NCBI RefSeq assembly: GCF_003491345.1
Contig: NZ_CP025512.1
Coordinates: 1,178,001-1,242,000 of the forward strand
Direction of reading: 5' to 3'
DNA from: Neorhizobium sp. SOG26
GTDB lineage: Bacteria; Pseudomonadota; Alphaproteobacteria; Rhizobiales; Rhizobiaceae
DNA: 64,000 nucleotides
Below, piece by piece: positions 17,737 to 25,792 of this stretch (position 1 is the stretch's first letter; each line of letters opens with the position of its first letter). A program made the translations under genes and the position numbers. The notes beneath the pieces are model-generated. The model made no database searches. It saw only the letters and a list, made by a program, of their open reading frames with translations, and had not been told where the DNA came from.

Positions 17737-18378
17737 ATGATCGAGAAAGAAGGCTTTGCAGCACTCGTGCTGCGTCTTCGCTCGGAAGGAATTTCGGATC
17801 TTGATTTGCTGACGGCCGTCGAACAGACGCCGCGCTCTGCCTTCGTGCCTGCGCCCTTTGCCGAAGACGCCTATACGAGCCGCACAATCCCGATCGATTG
17901 TGGTTCGTTCATGGAAGGTGCCGACCTGACCCTGCGGCTCCTGCATCGGCTGCAGGTGAAGCCGGGACAGCGGGTGTTGGAAATTGGCACGGGAAGCGGC
18001 TTTACCGCCGCAGTGATCGCGCGACTGGCAGAACGTGTGTTGACAATCGACCGCTACCGCACGCTGGCGACAGCGGCTCAGCAACGCATGGATGCATTAG
18101 GGCTTTCCAATGTGGTCGTACGCCACGCCGACGGCAGCAACGGCATGCCGGGCGAGGGGACGTTCGACCGCATCTTCGTGACCGCCGCTTTCCCATCCAT
18201 GCCGCGCTTTTATGCAGAGCAGCTCACGCATGGCGGCTCGATGGTGGCGCCGTTGATGATCAGCGACGATGCCTGCATGATGGTGCGGTTGACGAAGACA
18301 GGCAGCCGTTTCGAGCGGGAAGACCTGTTTCCGGTCCCCTACCTGCCGATCATGCCAAACGTGGCAGCCGCTCTTTGA
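17737..18378 (+). CDS. pcm: Protein-L-isoaspartate O-methyltransferase
   Basis: A 213-residue SAM-dependent enzyme that methylates isoaspartyl residues to start repair of aged proteins. The PIMT hallmarks are TPRSAFVPAPFAEDAY, the SAM-binding loop VLEIGTGSGFTAAVIARLAE, and FDRIFVTAAF. The usual SGGYQ-type residue after GTGSG is Phe here (GSGF), seen in other rhizobial homologues as far as I recall. The ATG at 17737 has a weak ribosome site; a TTG at 17725 overlapping the surE stop is an alternative start. It is followed by the NlpD-like gene. Confidence 0.88.
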   Translation: MIEKEGFAALVLRLRSEGISDLDLLTAVEQTPRSAFVPAPFAEDAYTSRTIPIDCGSFMEGADLTLRLLHRLQVKPGQRVLEIGTGSGFTAAVIARLAERVLTIDRYRTLATAAQQRMDALGLSNVVVRHADGSNGMPGEGTFDRIFVTAAFPSMPRFYAEQLTHGGSMVAPLMISDDACMMVRLTKTGSRFEREDLFPVPYLPIMPNVAAAL

Positions 18379-18391
18379 CAGCTGAGCCATG

Positions 18392-18410
18392 GGCGGGCTT
18401 GAGGCCCGCC
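18392..18410 (+). terminator. Hairpin after pcm
   Basis: GGCGGGC (18392-18398) and GCCCGCC (18404-18410) form a perfect 7-bp stem. No T run follows, so it may be a weak terminator or an mRNA end stabiliser. Confidence 0.45.
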
Positions 18411-18528
18411 TCATCATGGTTATCAATTTCCCAAAAAACTTTCGAGACATGTCGGGCTTTAACCCGGCAGTAAGACTAACGCGCTTTAATGACTCACACA
18501 CGATGGTTGCGTATCTGTAGGTCGAGTC

Positions 18529-20127
18529 ATGCGTCATATGAGTTCTCCGAAGTCCGGAAAGTCCCTTACCAAGGTCGCGGCTGCGATGCTTCTCGCCAGT
18601 GCGGCAACCGGCTGCAGCTCGGATGCGACGCGCTTCTCGGGCCTGTTTTCCAAAACCGATAACATAACGACGGCGTCGATCCCGCAGCGGCAGGGTGCTG
18701 GTGCTTATGGTCGGGCTCCGATGCCGAGCGCCGACATCGGCTCCAACCAAGCTTCATTGCCTGCTGTGCCAAGCTACGACTACGGTTCGCGCAACCCTGC
18801 CACGTCTCAGGCCTATCCGGCCGCTTCGGGTGGTTATACCTCGCCGGCTCGCGTTGCTTCGGCGCCGGTCGCCGTACAGCGCACCGAACTCGCGCCGCCG
18901 AACGCCGGCCGCGATCCGTCCACGCGCCAGGAAGCCATGGCCCAGCCATTCCCGGCTCGCCAGGCTGCAAGCGCTCCTGCGCCGACGGCATCGCCAGCGT
19001 CGCGTGGTGACAACCTCACCACCGGCACGGTGAAGCCGCTCGGTTCGCCCCAGAGCGCTGCCAAGGCTCAGCCGATGTCCGGCTGGTCGACCGTCAACGC
19101 GCCACGCGTTACGCTGAAGGCCGGTGAGACGGTTTCCACCATGGCAAAGCGCTATGGCGTGCCGGAGAAGGAAATCCTGAAGGCCAACGGCGGCAAGGTT
19201 TCGCCTGGCCAGTCGATCATCATCCCAACCTTCGGCACCGCACAGAACCCCGCTAAGAATGCTGCCGGCGATATCGATCTCGCCAACCGCGTTCCGGCAC
19301 CGAGCCGCGAGCCGGAGCAGAAGGTTGCCGTTCTGCCGAGCCGCGACAAGACAGTCGGCGAAGGCGCAAAGATCACGCCGGCTTCGGGCGGCAAGTCGCT
19401 CGGTGGCACCTATACGGTCAAGCCAGGCGACTCGCTTGCCAAGATTGCCCGCGAAACCGGCACCTCGGTGGATCAGCTGAAGGCGGCAAACGGCCTGACC
19501 TCGGGTGTTGTCCGTGTAGGCCAGAAGCTGAAGGTGGCGAACGGCGTGGCCGACCCGGTCACCACGGCATCGGTTCCGCAGCCAGCCGTTGAAAAGCCTG
19601 CCGCCGCAAAGCCTGCTGCTCCCGCAGCCGTGGCATCTGCACCAGCCGCTCAGGTGACGCCGGTTTCCGTCAAGTCGACGCCTGAAACCGCATCGGTCTC
19701 CGAGGTCGAGAAGAAGTCAGATGTTGCGTCCGTTGCGCCGCAGTCTACCGGCATCGGCAAGTATCGCTGGCCGGTCAACGGCGCCGTCATTGCAAGCTAC
19801 GGCCAGAACGTCGAAGGCACCCGCAACGACGGCATCAACATCTCCGTTCCGGAAGGTACGCCGATCAAGGCTGCCGAGAACGGCGTCGTCATCTACGCCG
19901 GCAACGGCCTGAAGCAGCTCGGCAACACCGTTCTTGTCCGTCACGACGACGGCAAGGTCACGGTTTACGGCCACGCGGGCAGCATCAACGTCACGCGCGG
20001 CCAGAAGGTGACCCGCGGCCAGACGCTCGCCTCCTCCGGCATGAGCGGTGACGCCAAGCGTCCGCAGGTGCATTTCGAGGTGCGCAAGGACGCCACACCG
20101 GTCAACCCGATTACCTACCTTGAATAA
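18529..20127 (+). CDS. NlpD-like lipoprotein: two LysM domains and a LytM (M23) domain lacking catalytic residues
   Basis: A 532-residue envelope protein. The N-terminus carries a lipobox (LASAATGC, lipidated Cys near residue 28). Two LysM peptidoglycan-binding modules follow (VTLKAGETVSTMAKRYGVPE and YTVKPGDSLAKIARETGTSV), separated by Ala/Pro/Ser linkers, and a C-terminal LytM fold from about residue 405 (YRWPVNGAVIASYG ... VNPITYLE). The zinc ligands of active M23 enzymes are missing: the HxxxD motif reads NDGIN and the HxH motif reads QVH. This is the situation in E. coli NlpD and EnvC, which activate amidases instead of cutting peptidoglycan. Position after surE-pcm matches the enterobacterial surE-pcm-nlpD order. 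I infer an amidase activator at division. Confidence 0.85.
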   Translation: MRHMSSPKSGKSLTKVAAAMLLASAATGCSSDATRFSGLFSKTDNITTASIPQRQGAGAYGRAPMPSADIGSNQASLPAVPSYDYGSRNPATSQAYPAASGGYTSPARVASAPVAVQRTELAPPNAGRDPSTRQEAMAQPFPARQAASAPAPTASPASRGDNLTTGTVKPLGSPQSAAKAQPMSGWSTVNAPRVTLKAGETVSTMAKRYGVPEKEILKANGGKVSPGQSIIIPTFGTAQNPAKNAAGDIDLANRVPAPSREPEQKVAVLPSRDKTVGEGAKITPASGGKSLGGTYTVKPGDSLAKIARETGTSVDQLKAANGLTSGVVRVGQKLKVANGVADPVTTASVPQPAVEKPAAAKPAAPAAVASAPAAQVTPVSVKSTPETASVSEVEKKSDVASVAPQSTGIGKYRWPVNGAVIASYGQNVEGTRNDGINISVPEGTPIKAAENGVVIYAGNGLKQLGNTVLVRHDDGKVTVYGHAGSINVTRGQKVTRGQTLASSGMSGDAKRPQVHFEVRKDATPVNPITYLE

Positions 20128-20153
20128 TGTAGTGCGTTTCAAGGGGACGGCAG

Positions 20154-20184
20154 AAAGGTCTGGCAGCGATGCCGGACCTTTTTG
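20154..20184 (+). terminator. Terminator of the NlpD-like gene
   Basis: An 11-bp stem with one G-U pair, AAAGGTCTGGC (20154-20164) and GCCGGACCTTT (20171-20181), loop of six bases, followed by five T. It also lies at the 3' end of the convergent DUF815 gene. Confidence 0.85.
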
Positions 20185-20209
20185 CTTTTCACACGGACGT
20201 TGAACGAAG

Positions 20210-21079
20210 TTACTTCTTCAGCGGCTTGCGCAGGCGCCCGGCGAGATCCTGGATATATTGCCAGGCGACGCGACCGGACCGGCCGCCGCGGGTCGTGGCC
20301 CATTCAAGCGCTTCAGCGTGCAGGGTTTCCTGGTCGAGCCCAAGGTCGAAGTGCTGGGCGTAGCCCTCGATCATCGTCAGGTAATCTTGCTGGCTGCACT
20401 TGTGGAAGCCGAGCCACAGGCCAAACCGGTCCGAAAGCGAGACTTTTTCCTCGACTGCTTCCGAAGGATTGATGGCCGTCGACTGTTCATTTTCCATCAT
20501 GTGCCGGGGCAGGAGGTGGCGCCGGTTTGACGTTGCGTAGAACAGCACGTTGTCCGGCCGGCCCTCGATGCCGCCGTCGAGCGCGGCCTTGAGCGACTTG
20601 TAGGCGGTATCGTCGTGGTCGAAGGAAAGGTCGTCGCAGAACAAGATGACGCGCTGGTCCGAGGCCTTGAGCAGATCGAGAAGGGCAGGCAGCGTTGCGA
20701 TATCCTCCCGATGAACTTCGACAAGCTTCAGCGGCACGTTGGTCGACGCGCGTACGTCCTCGTGCACAGCCTTGACCAGCGAGGACTTGCCCATGCCGCG
20801 CGCGCCCCAGAGAAGCACGTTGTTGGCCGGGAAGCCTTCTGCGAACCGCAGCGTGTTTTCGTGAAGGATGTCGCGCACGTGGTCGACACCGCGGATCAGG
20901 GACAGCGCCACGCGGTTGGGCCGAGGGACGGGCTGGAGGCGCTGGTTGTGCGGCACCCAGACGAAGCAGTCGGCCGCACCCCAGTCGTTGACGGCTGGCG
21001 GCGGTCCGGCGAGCCGTTCCACGGCGTCAGCAAGCCTGCGGATCTCCTGGAGGATCAGCGTGTTCGTCTCGTCGCTCAT
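20210..21079 (-). CDS. DUF815 AAA+-type ATPase
   Basis: A 289-residue P-loop protein of the DUF815 family. Walker A is GARGMGKSSLVKA (about residue 94), Walker B is ILFCDDLSF, and a sensor-1-like ATSNRRHLLPR follows, a layout related to DnaA/DnaC-type clamp-loader ATPases. Its biological role is not established as far as I know. The gene is single, convergent with the NlpD-like gene and divergent from yajC with about 180 bases between. Confidence 0.85.
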   Translation of the reverse strand: MSDETNTLILQEIRRLADAVERLAGPPPAVNDWGAADCFVWVPHNQRLQPVPRPNRVALSLIRGVDHVRDILHENTLRFAEGFPANNVLLWGARGMGKSSLVKAVHEDVRASTNVPLKLVEVHREDIATLPALLDLLKASDQRVILFCDDLSFDHDDTAYKSLKAALDGGIEGRPDNVLFYATSNRRHLLPRHMMENEQSTAINPSEAVEEKVSLSDRFGLWLGFHKCSQQDYLTMIEGYAQHFDLGLDQETLHAEALEWATTRGGRSGRVAWQYIQDLAGRLRKPLKK

Positions 21080-21262
21080 GATGCTCTTCCCTTGTCCTGC
21101 TACCCGATAGCGGATTTGGCTGCGGTAACATGCTCATTTGTGCATCAAAAGCCGCGGAGCCGTGGATTTGGTACTGTTTGTGTTGCATTCCGGGCGGTCG
21201 GAATTATAGTCCGGCGGCTTGAAACGGGGGCTCGGCGTCTCCGGTAATCTTAGGAGTTCTCG

Positions 21263-21616
21263 ATGTTCATTACCGAAGCATTTGCCCAGGCCCCGGGTGC
21301 AGCACCTTCTGCATTTGGCTCCGGCCTCGAAATGCTTTTCCTTTTCGCGCCGCTGATGGTGGTCTGGTATTTCTTCCTGATCCGGCCGCAGCGCGCCCAG
21401 CAGAAGAAGCGCGCTGAAACGCTTGCCAACATCCGTCGTGGCGACCAGGTTGTTCTGGGCGGCGGCATTACGGGCAAGGTTTCGAAGGTCGTGGATGACA
21501 ACGAACTGGAAGTCGAAATCGCCGACGGCGTTAAAATCCGCGCCATGCGTGCCTATATCGCGGAAGTTCGGGTCAAGGGCGAGCCGGTCAAGGCCGACAC
21601 GGCTGCCAAGGCCTGA
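21263..21616 (+). CDS. yajC: Preprotein translocase accessory subunit YajC
   Basis: A 117-residue protein with one membrane helix (LEMLFLFAPLMVVWYFFLI), the signature IRPQRAQQKKRAE directly after it, and a small cytoplasmic domain (NIRRGDQVVLGGGITGKV). YajC associates with SecDF and the Sec holotranslocon. In many alphaproteobacteria secD and secF follow directly; here the next gene is the Mth938-type gene and no secDF is seen anywhere in the window. Confidence 0.93.
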   Translation: MFITEAFAQAPGAAPSAFGSGLEMLFLFAPLMVVWYFFLIRPQRAQQKKRAETLANIRRGDQVVLGGGITGKVSKVVDDNELEVEIADGVKIRAMRAYIAEVRVKGEPVKADTAAKA

Positions 21617-21635
21617 TACCGTCTGAAGCTACATG

Positions 21636-21661
21636 ATCGAGCCGCAGCACCGCGGCTCGAT
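21636..21661 (+). terminator. Perfect 10-bp hairpin between yajC and the Mth938 gene
   Basis: ATCGAGCCGC (21636-21645) and GCGGCTCGAT (21652-21661) with a six-base loop. No T run follows, so termination is uncertain; it may separate the yajC message from the downstream pair. Confidence 0.55.
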
Positions 21662-21682
21662 TCGAAATCAAGGACTGCGCTG

Positions 21683-22069
21683 ATGGCCAGAGGCATTGAA
21701 ATGCGTGACGCCCATTTTCCCGGGCAGGCCCCCATCGATGCTTACGGCAATGGCGGCTTTCGGTTTGCCGACATGTCGCACCGCGGTTCGCTTCTGTGTC
21801 TCCCGTCCGGAATTCATGGCTGGGAGCTTCAGGAAGGCGAGGCGCTCACCATCGAGGCTTTCGCCAAGGTGCTGGCCGAGGCAGACGGGATCGAAGTCCT
21901 GCTGGTCGGTACCGGCGAAAACATGCGGCCGATTCCCGCGGATCTGAAGGCGGCGCTCAAGGAGCGCGGCATCTCGTCCGACCCGATGAGCACCGGCGCG
22001 GCCGTGCGCACGTTCAATATCATGCTCGCCGAATCCCGCGCCGTTGCTGCCGCGCTGATCGCCGTGTGA
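21683..22069 (+). CDS. Mth938-domain protein (NDUFAF3-like)
   Basis: A 128-residue protein of the Mth938/DUF498 family, recognisable from GFRFADMSHRGSLLCLPSGI near the N-terminus and LLVGTGENMRPIPADLKAAL followed by GISSDPMSTGAAVRTFNIM. The human homologue NDUFAF3 is an assembly factor of respiratory complex I. Its stop overlaps the next start (TGATG), so it is translationally coupled to the phytoene-synthase-like gene, whose mitochondrial homologue NDUFAF6 serves the same assembly process. A role in NADH dehydrogenase assembly is inferred from this, not proven for bacteria. Confidence 0.88.
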   Translation: MARGIEMRDAHFPGQAPIDAYGNGGFRFADMSHRGSLLCLPSGIHGWELQEGEALTIEAFAKVLAEADGIEVLLVGTGENMRPIPADLKAALKERGISSDPMSTGAAVRTFNIMLAESRAVAAALIAV

Positions 22070-22932
22070 TGGCAAGCACCACAAATCCTCCGGCACCGTC
22101 ACAGGATATTTGCCTCTCGATGCTGCGGGAGCTCGATCGCGACCGCTATCTCGCCTGCCTCCTGTCGCCTGCCGACAGGCGGCCGCACCTGGCGGCGCTT
22201 TATGCCTTCAACGCAGAGATTGCTCGCGTCCGTGGCGTGGTGCGCGAACCGCTGCCGGGGGAAATCCGCCTTCAGTGGTGGCGCGACCTGCTGGAAGGCA
22301 ATGCCCAAGGGGAAAGCACCGGCAATCCCGTTGCGGCAGGACTGCTAACGGCGGTCGAGACATTCAACCTGCCGCGCCAGACTCTGGTCAACATGATCGA
22401 AGCGCGGATCATGGATCTTTACGATGATCCATTGCCGGACCGGAATTCGTTCGAAGGTTACGCTGGCGAGACTGCCTCGGCGCTGATCCAGCTTGCGAGC
22501 CTGATCCTGTCTCCCGAAGACGCCGCCAAGTCTGCTGAAGCCGCAGGCCATGCCGGGGTGGCACAGGCAGTCGCTGGCGCACTGCTTCTGATGCCCATCC
22601 ACCGCAGCCGTCACCAGGTTTACCTGCCGCTCGACATCCTGTCGGCGACCGGGCTCGACCGCGACAGCTTCCTGAAGGCCGACGATCGTGCAAGGGTTTC
22701 CGCTGCGGTTGAAGCTTTCGCCGGGCTTGGCCAGGAGCACCTGGTGAAGGCCTGCAAGGCCGCGCCTGTGCCGCCTTCAGTCTTCCCGGCCTACCTTCCG
22801 GTTTCCCTGGTGGAATCGGTGCTGAAGCGCGCAAGTCGACTGGGTGCCGCTGTCTATGAACAGCCGCTGCAAGCACCACAATGGCGCCGGCAGCTTGTGC
22901 TTCTGAAGGCGTCCATCACCCGTCGCTTCTAA
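22069..22932 (+). CDS. Squalene/phytoene synthase-like protein (NDUFAF6-like)
   Basis: A 287-residue isoprenoid-synthase-fold protein. DRDRYLACLLSPADRR, LAALYAFNAEIARVRGVVREP, GEIRLQWWRDLLEG and MIEARIMDLYDDPLPD follow the pattern of the squalene/phytoene synthase family. The first Asp-rich motif of true synthases is not conserved (NAEIARV), and there are no carotenoid or hopanoid genes nearby, so I favour the NDUFAF6-type branch over an active carotenoid enzyme. The start ATG at 22069 overlaps the stop of the Mth938 gene. Confidence 0.8.
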   Translation: MASTTNPPAPSQDICLSMLRELDRDRYLACLLSPADRRPHLAALYAFNAEIARVRGVVREPLPGEIRLQWWRDLLEGNAQGESTGNPVAAGLLTAVETFNLPRQTLVNMIEARIMDLYDDPLPDRNSFEGYAGETASALIQLASLILSPEDAAKSAEAAGHAGVAQAVAGALLLMPIHRSRHQVYLPLDILSATGLDRDSFLKADDRARVSAAVEAFAGLGQEHLVKACKAAPVPPSVFPAYLPVSLVESVLKRASRLGAAVYEQPLQAPQWRRQLVLLKASITRRF

Positions 22933-23003
22933 AGCGACGCCACATTCGCGCAAGGCTCAAGGCGTAAGACATCAATCGCGAACCTAGATTCGGGAGAAGC
23001 GGT

Positions 23004-23489
23004 TTGAGCCCCATCGTCGTCTGGTCGATCATCGTCGTGCTTGTCATGGCGGTTGTGTACTACGTTCGCCGCCTTTCCTCCGGGCGTGACGAGGACGGCA
23101 GCCGCTACGATCCCGGCCTCGCGATCCTGGAATTTGGCCGTGCCTTTCCCAACGAAGCCATTCGCAGCCTGCATGTCACTGCCGATGGTGGCGCCATTTT
23201 CGTGCGCCTGCACGGCAACAAGGCCGGCTTCATGAAGAGCCACCGCAACCACTTCGCGTGCCACTTGATCCATCCGGGCCGCGTACAGGTCCAGCCGCTG
23301 ACGTCGGCGAAGGGATTCACCGTCGAGTTCCTCGACTCGCCAACACAAAGCGGTACCTACGTTTTCGATACGGAAAAGGAAGCAGCCGAAGTCTCGCTCT
23401 GGCTGCTCGACAATTACGTGGCGATCGCTGAACGCGACGAGGAAGAAGGCGCCCCGGCGGTAGGCCTCAGTTCCGACCCAGCCAGCTAG
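23004..23489 (+). CDS. Membrane-anchored protein of unknown function
   Basis: A 161-residue protein with one N-terminal membrane helix ([20 protein letters not shown]) and a soluble domain containing [16 protein letters not shown] and [17 protein letters not shown] do not recognise a family beyond similar rhizobial proteins. The start is a TTG at 23004, supported by a good ribosome site GGGAGAAG. Its 3' end overlaps that of trmFO on the other strand by 23 bases. Confidence 0.75.
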   Translation: MSPIVVWSIIVVLVMAVVYYVRRLSSGRDEDGSRYDPGLAILEFGRAFPNEAIRSLHVTADGGAIFVRLHGNKAGFMKSHRNHFACHLIHPGRVQVQPLTSAKGFTVEFLDSPTQSGTYVFDTEKEAAEVSLWLLDNYVAIAERDEEEGAPAVGLSSDPAS

Positions 23490-24876
23490 CGCAGTCCTTC
23501 AAGGCGCGCGCCGAGAGCAACTGCCGCTTCATGATCGTCTTGTCCTTGCCGCGGAAGCGCTTGACGCCTTCCGGCTTGACGATCGCCCCGGGTTCGAGGT
23601 CCGGGAAAAGCCCGAAATTGACGTTCATCGGCTGGAACGACCGCTTGCCCGGCTCATCGTCTGATACGAGGTGCCCGCCGGTGATGTGACCAAGGAGCGA
23701 GCCAAGCGCGGTAGTCGCCGGCGGCGCCGATAGAGCTTCGCCCCTGCGTTCGGCAGCAGCAAAGCGACCGGCCAACAGGCCGATTGCCGCACTTTCCACA
23801 TAACCTTCGCAGCCGGTGATCTGGCCGGCGAAACGAAGGCCAGGACGGCTCTTCAGGGTGAGTGTCTTGTCGAGCAGGATCGGCGAGTGGATGTAGGTGT
23901 TGCGATGCAGGCCGCCGAGACGCGCAAACTCCGCGTTCTGCAGGCCGGGGATCATCCGGAAGATCTCGGCCTGTGCGCTATACTTCAGCTTCGTCTGGAA
24001 GCCGACCATGTTGTAGAGCGTGCCGAGCGCGTTGTCCTGGCGCAGTTGAACGACGGCATATGGCTTGACGGTCGGGTTATGCGCATTCGTCAGGCCCATC
24101 GGCTTCATCGGACCGTGGCGCAGGGTTTCGCGTCCGCGCTCGGCCATGACTTCGATCGGCAGGCAGCCGTCGAAATAGGGGGTGCCTTCCCATTCCTTGA
24201 AGCCGACGGTGTCTCCTGCGATCAGCGCGTCGATGAAGGCATTGTACTGCTCTTCGTCGAGCGGGCAGTTGATATAGTCCTTGCCCGTGCCGCCCGGGCC
24301 AACCTTGTCATAGCGTGACTGGTACCAGCAGATGTCCATGTCGATGGAATCGCGGTGCACGATCGGCGCGATGGCGTCGAAGAAGGCGAGGTGGTCCTCG
24401 CCTGTTTCGGCCTGGATGGCGGCCGCCAGCGACGGCGAGGTGAGGGGGCCGGTCGCAATGACGGCGAGGTCCCATTCGCGTGGTGGCAGGCCGTGTACTT
24501 CTTCACGAACAACCGTGATCAGCGGGTGGTTCTGGATCGCTGCGGTCACGGCATCGGAAAAACCGTCGCGATCGACCGCAAGTGCACCACCGGCAGGCAC
24601 CTGGTTGCGGTCGGCCGACGCCATGATCAGCGAACCTGCCAGGCGCATCTCGGCATGGATCACGCCAACGGCATTGGCGGTTGCATCGTCGGAGCGGAAG
24701 GAGTTGGAGCAGACGAGTTCTGCAAGCCCATCGGTCTTGTGCGCATCCGTGCCGCGCACGCCGCGCATTTCATGAAGAATGACCGGAACGCCGGCTGATG
24801 CGATCTGCCAAGCGGCTTCGGAACCGGCCAGTCCACCGCCGATGACATGAATGGGGGAATAGGTATTGGTGCTCAT
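23467..24876 (-). CDS. trmFO: Methylenetetrahydrofolate-tRNA-(uracil-5-)-methyltransferase
   Basis: A 469-residue flavoprotein that makes 5-methyluridine at position 54 of tRNA using folate and FADH2. The FAD-binding loop [17 protein letters not shown] begins at residue 9; [32 protein letters not shown] and [18 protein letters not shown] are TrmFO signatures, and [21 protein letters not shown] closes the fold. The C-terminus differs from the family by nothing obvious. The gene is convergent with the unknown membrane protein and overlaps its end. Confidence 0.93.
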   Translation of the reverse strand: MSTNTYSPIHVIGGGLAGSEAAWQIASAGVPVILHEMRGVRGTDAHKTDGLAELVCSNSFRSDDATANAVGVIHAEMRLAGSLIMASADRNQVPAGGALAVDRDGFSDAVTAAIQNHPLITVVREEVHGLPPREWDLAVIATGPLTSPSLAAAIQAETGEDHLAFFDAIAPIVHRDSIDMDICWYQSRYDKVGPGGTGKDYINCPLDEEQYNAFIDALIAGDTVGFKEWEGTPYFDGCLPIEVMAERGRETLRHGPMKPMGLTNAHNPTVKPYAVVQLRQDNALGTLYNMVGFQTKLKYSAQAEIFRMIPGLQNAEFARLGGLHRNTYIHSPILLDKTLTLKSRPGLRFAGQITGCEGYVESAAIGLLAGRFAAAERRGEALSAPPATTALGSLLGHITGGHLVSDDEPGKRSFQPMNVNFGLFPDLEPGAIVKPEGVKRFRGKDKTIMKRQLLSARALKDCASWLGRN

Positions 24877-24945
24877 GGGCGCGTCATTATCATGGCCGCC
24901 TTGCGACGCAAACGCCTAAGGCATGGGAACACGAGTTTCCCGAAT

Positions 24946-24971
24946 CAAAAAGGCACCGCGAGGGTGCCTTC
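24946..24971 (-). terminator. Terminator of the first DUF1127 gene
   Basis: On the minus strand AAGGCACC (24970-24963) pairs with GGTGCCTT (24957-24950), with a 5-base loop and a run of five T following. Confidence 0.85.
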
Positions 24972-25013
24972 GACATGCAGGTATTGTTGGCGCCGCAGTT
25001 ATGCGGCAGCCGC

Positions 25014-25157
25014 TTAGCGATAGGAACGGGCAGCAATGCTACGGATGTCGTAGCGGGTCAGGCCGATGTCGTTGAGCGCCTGGTTGGACAGGTTGCCCAG
25101 TTCGTTCATCGTGCGGCGGTAGCTGATCCAGTTCTTTGCAATGCGGAGCGGGTTCAT
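25014..25157 (-). CDS. DUF1127 microprotein, first copy
   Basis: A 47-residue basic protein read directly from the minus strand: MNPLRIAKNWISYRRTMNE, then LGNLSNQALNDIGLTRYDIR and a short basic end SIAARSYR. The pattern WxxYRRTxxELxxLxxxxLxDIGxxRxDIR defines DUF1127. Arg-rich DUF1127 proteins of alphaproteobacteria have been linked to RNA turnover and to phosphate and stress responses; the role of this one is unknown. The ribosome site is GAGGAAAC just upstream. It has its own promoter and terminator. Confidence 0.9.
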   Translation of the reverse strand: MNPLRIAKNWISYRRTMNELGNLSNQALNDIGLTRYDIRSIAARSYR

Positions 25158-25214
25158 GGTCGTTTCCTCAAGATCTTTGTCCTGATGCTCTCATCGTCAT
25201 CAGCGATGAGCTTG

Positions 25215-25243
25215 ATATAGTGCGTCCATGATGGATATTGCAG
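25215..25243 (-). promoter_or_regulatory. Promoter of the first DUF1127 gene
   Basis: On the minus strand CTGCAA (25243-25238), 17 bases, then CTATAT (25220-25215), the rhizobial housekeeping -10 in its consensus form. It lies 58 bases upstream of the start codon. Confidence 0.55.
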
Positions 25244-25354
25244 TGCGAAAAATGTGCGACTGCTATGCATTTATGCAGGATGATGATGATAAAGAAGGCG
25301 GAGGCTGAAAAACGAGCATTCGTCGGGTGCTAGCTAACCCAGCGTGCAGAAACG

Positions 25355-25380
25355 AAAAGCGCCCCGATTGGAGCGCTTTT
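25355..25380 (-). terminator. Terminator of the second DUF1127 gene
   Basis: Arms AAAAGCGC and GCGCTTTT (25355-25362, 25373-25380) with a 10-base loop; on the minus strand the stem ends in TTTT. It is symmetrical and could act in both directions. Confidence 0.75.
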
Positions 25381-25409
25381 GGGGTAGTTCGGTATGTGCC
25401 GGAAGTGGC

Positions 25410-25556
25410 TTAGAAGCCAACAGCCGAACGTGCAACGCGACGGATGTCAGCGCGGCCGATGCCGAGGTCCGAAAGCTCACGATCGCTCATGCGGCCGAGT
25501 TCGTTGATGGTTTCGCGGTACTTGCGCCAGTCGTTGATTTTCTTGGCAAAGTTCAT
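25410..25556 (-). CDS. DUF1127 microprotein, second copy
   Basis: A 48-residue basic protein on the minus strand: MNFAKKINDWRKYRETINE, LGRMSDRELSDLGIGRADIR and RVARSAVGF. It shares the DUF1127 pattern with the copy 253 bases downstream but only about half of the residues, so the duplication is old. The ribosome site AAGGAT lies 8 bases before the ATG. Function is unknown; the pair may respond to different conditions because each has its own terminator. Confidence 0.9.
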   Translation of the reverse strand: MNFAKKINDWRKYRETINELGRMSDRELSDLGIGRADIRRVARSAVGF

Positions 25557-25746
25557 GGTCTTGATCCTTTTCGAAGCCCTTGTTCAGCAGCGTTTGCGCC
25601 GAACTCGATTTGATGAGCGGGATATATGTTGCAGCGCGAAGAAGTAAAAGCGAGCATTCGGTATGCCACCTATGCGCGTCACGCATTGCGACGACATTGA
25701 TGCGCGCAAACTGCGCAGGAATTGAGCGGGATGGTTCGGTGGGACC

Positions 25747-25792
25747 AGAAACAACAACGCCCACCGGGGGAGGAGGTCCGGCGGGCGTCGTT
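25747..25792 (-). terminator. Rho-independent terminator hairpin of the small RNA
   Basis: The 15-bp stem 25792-25778 / 25767-25753 (two G-U pairs) followed by a U-rich tail. Its loop also carries the third anti-SD motif. Confidence 0.8.

Noticed and set aside
22069-22932. Carotenoid or hopanoid biosynthesis cluster
   Set aside because: The phytoene-synthase-like gene lacks the first Asp-rich motif and has no desaturase, cyclase or hpn neighbours; the complex I assembly explanation fits better.
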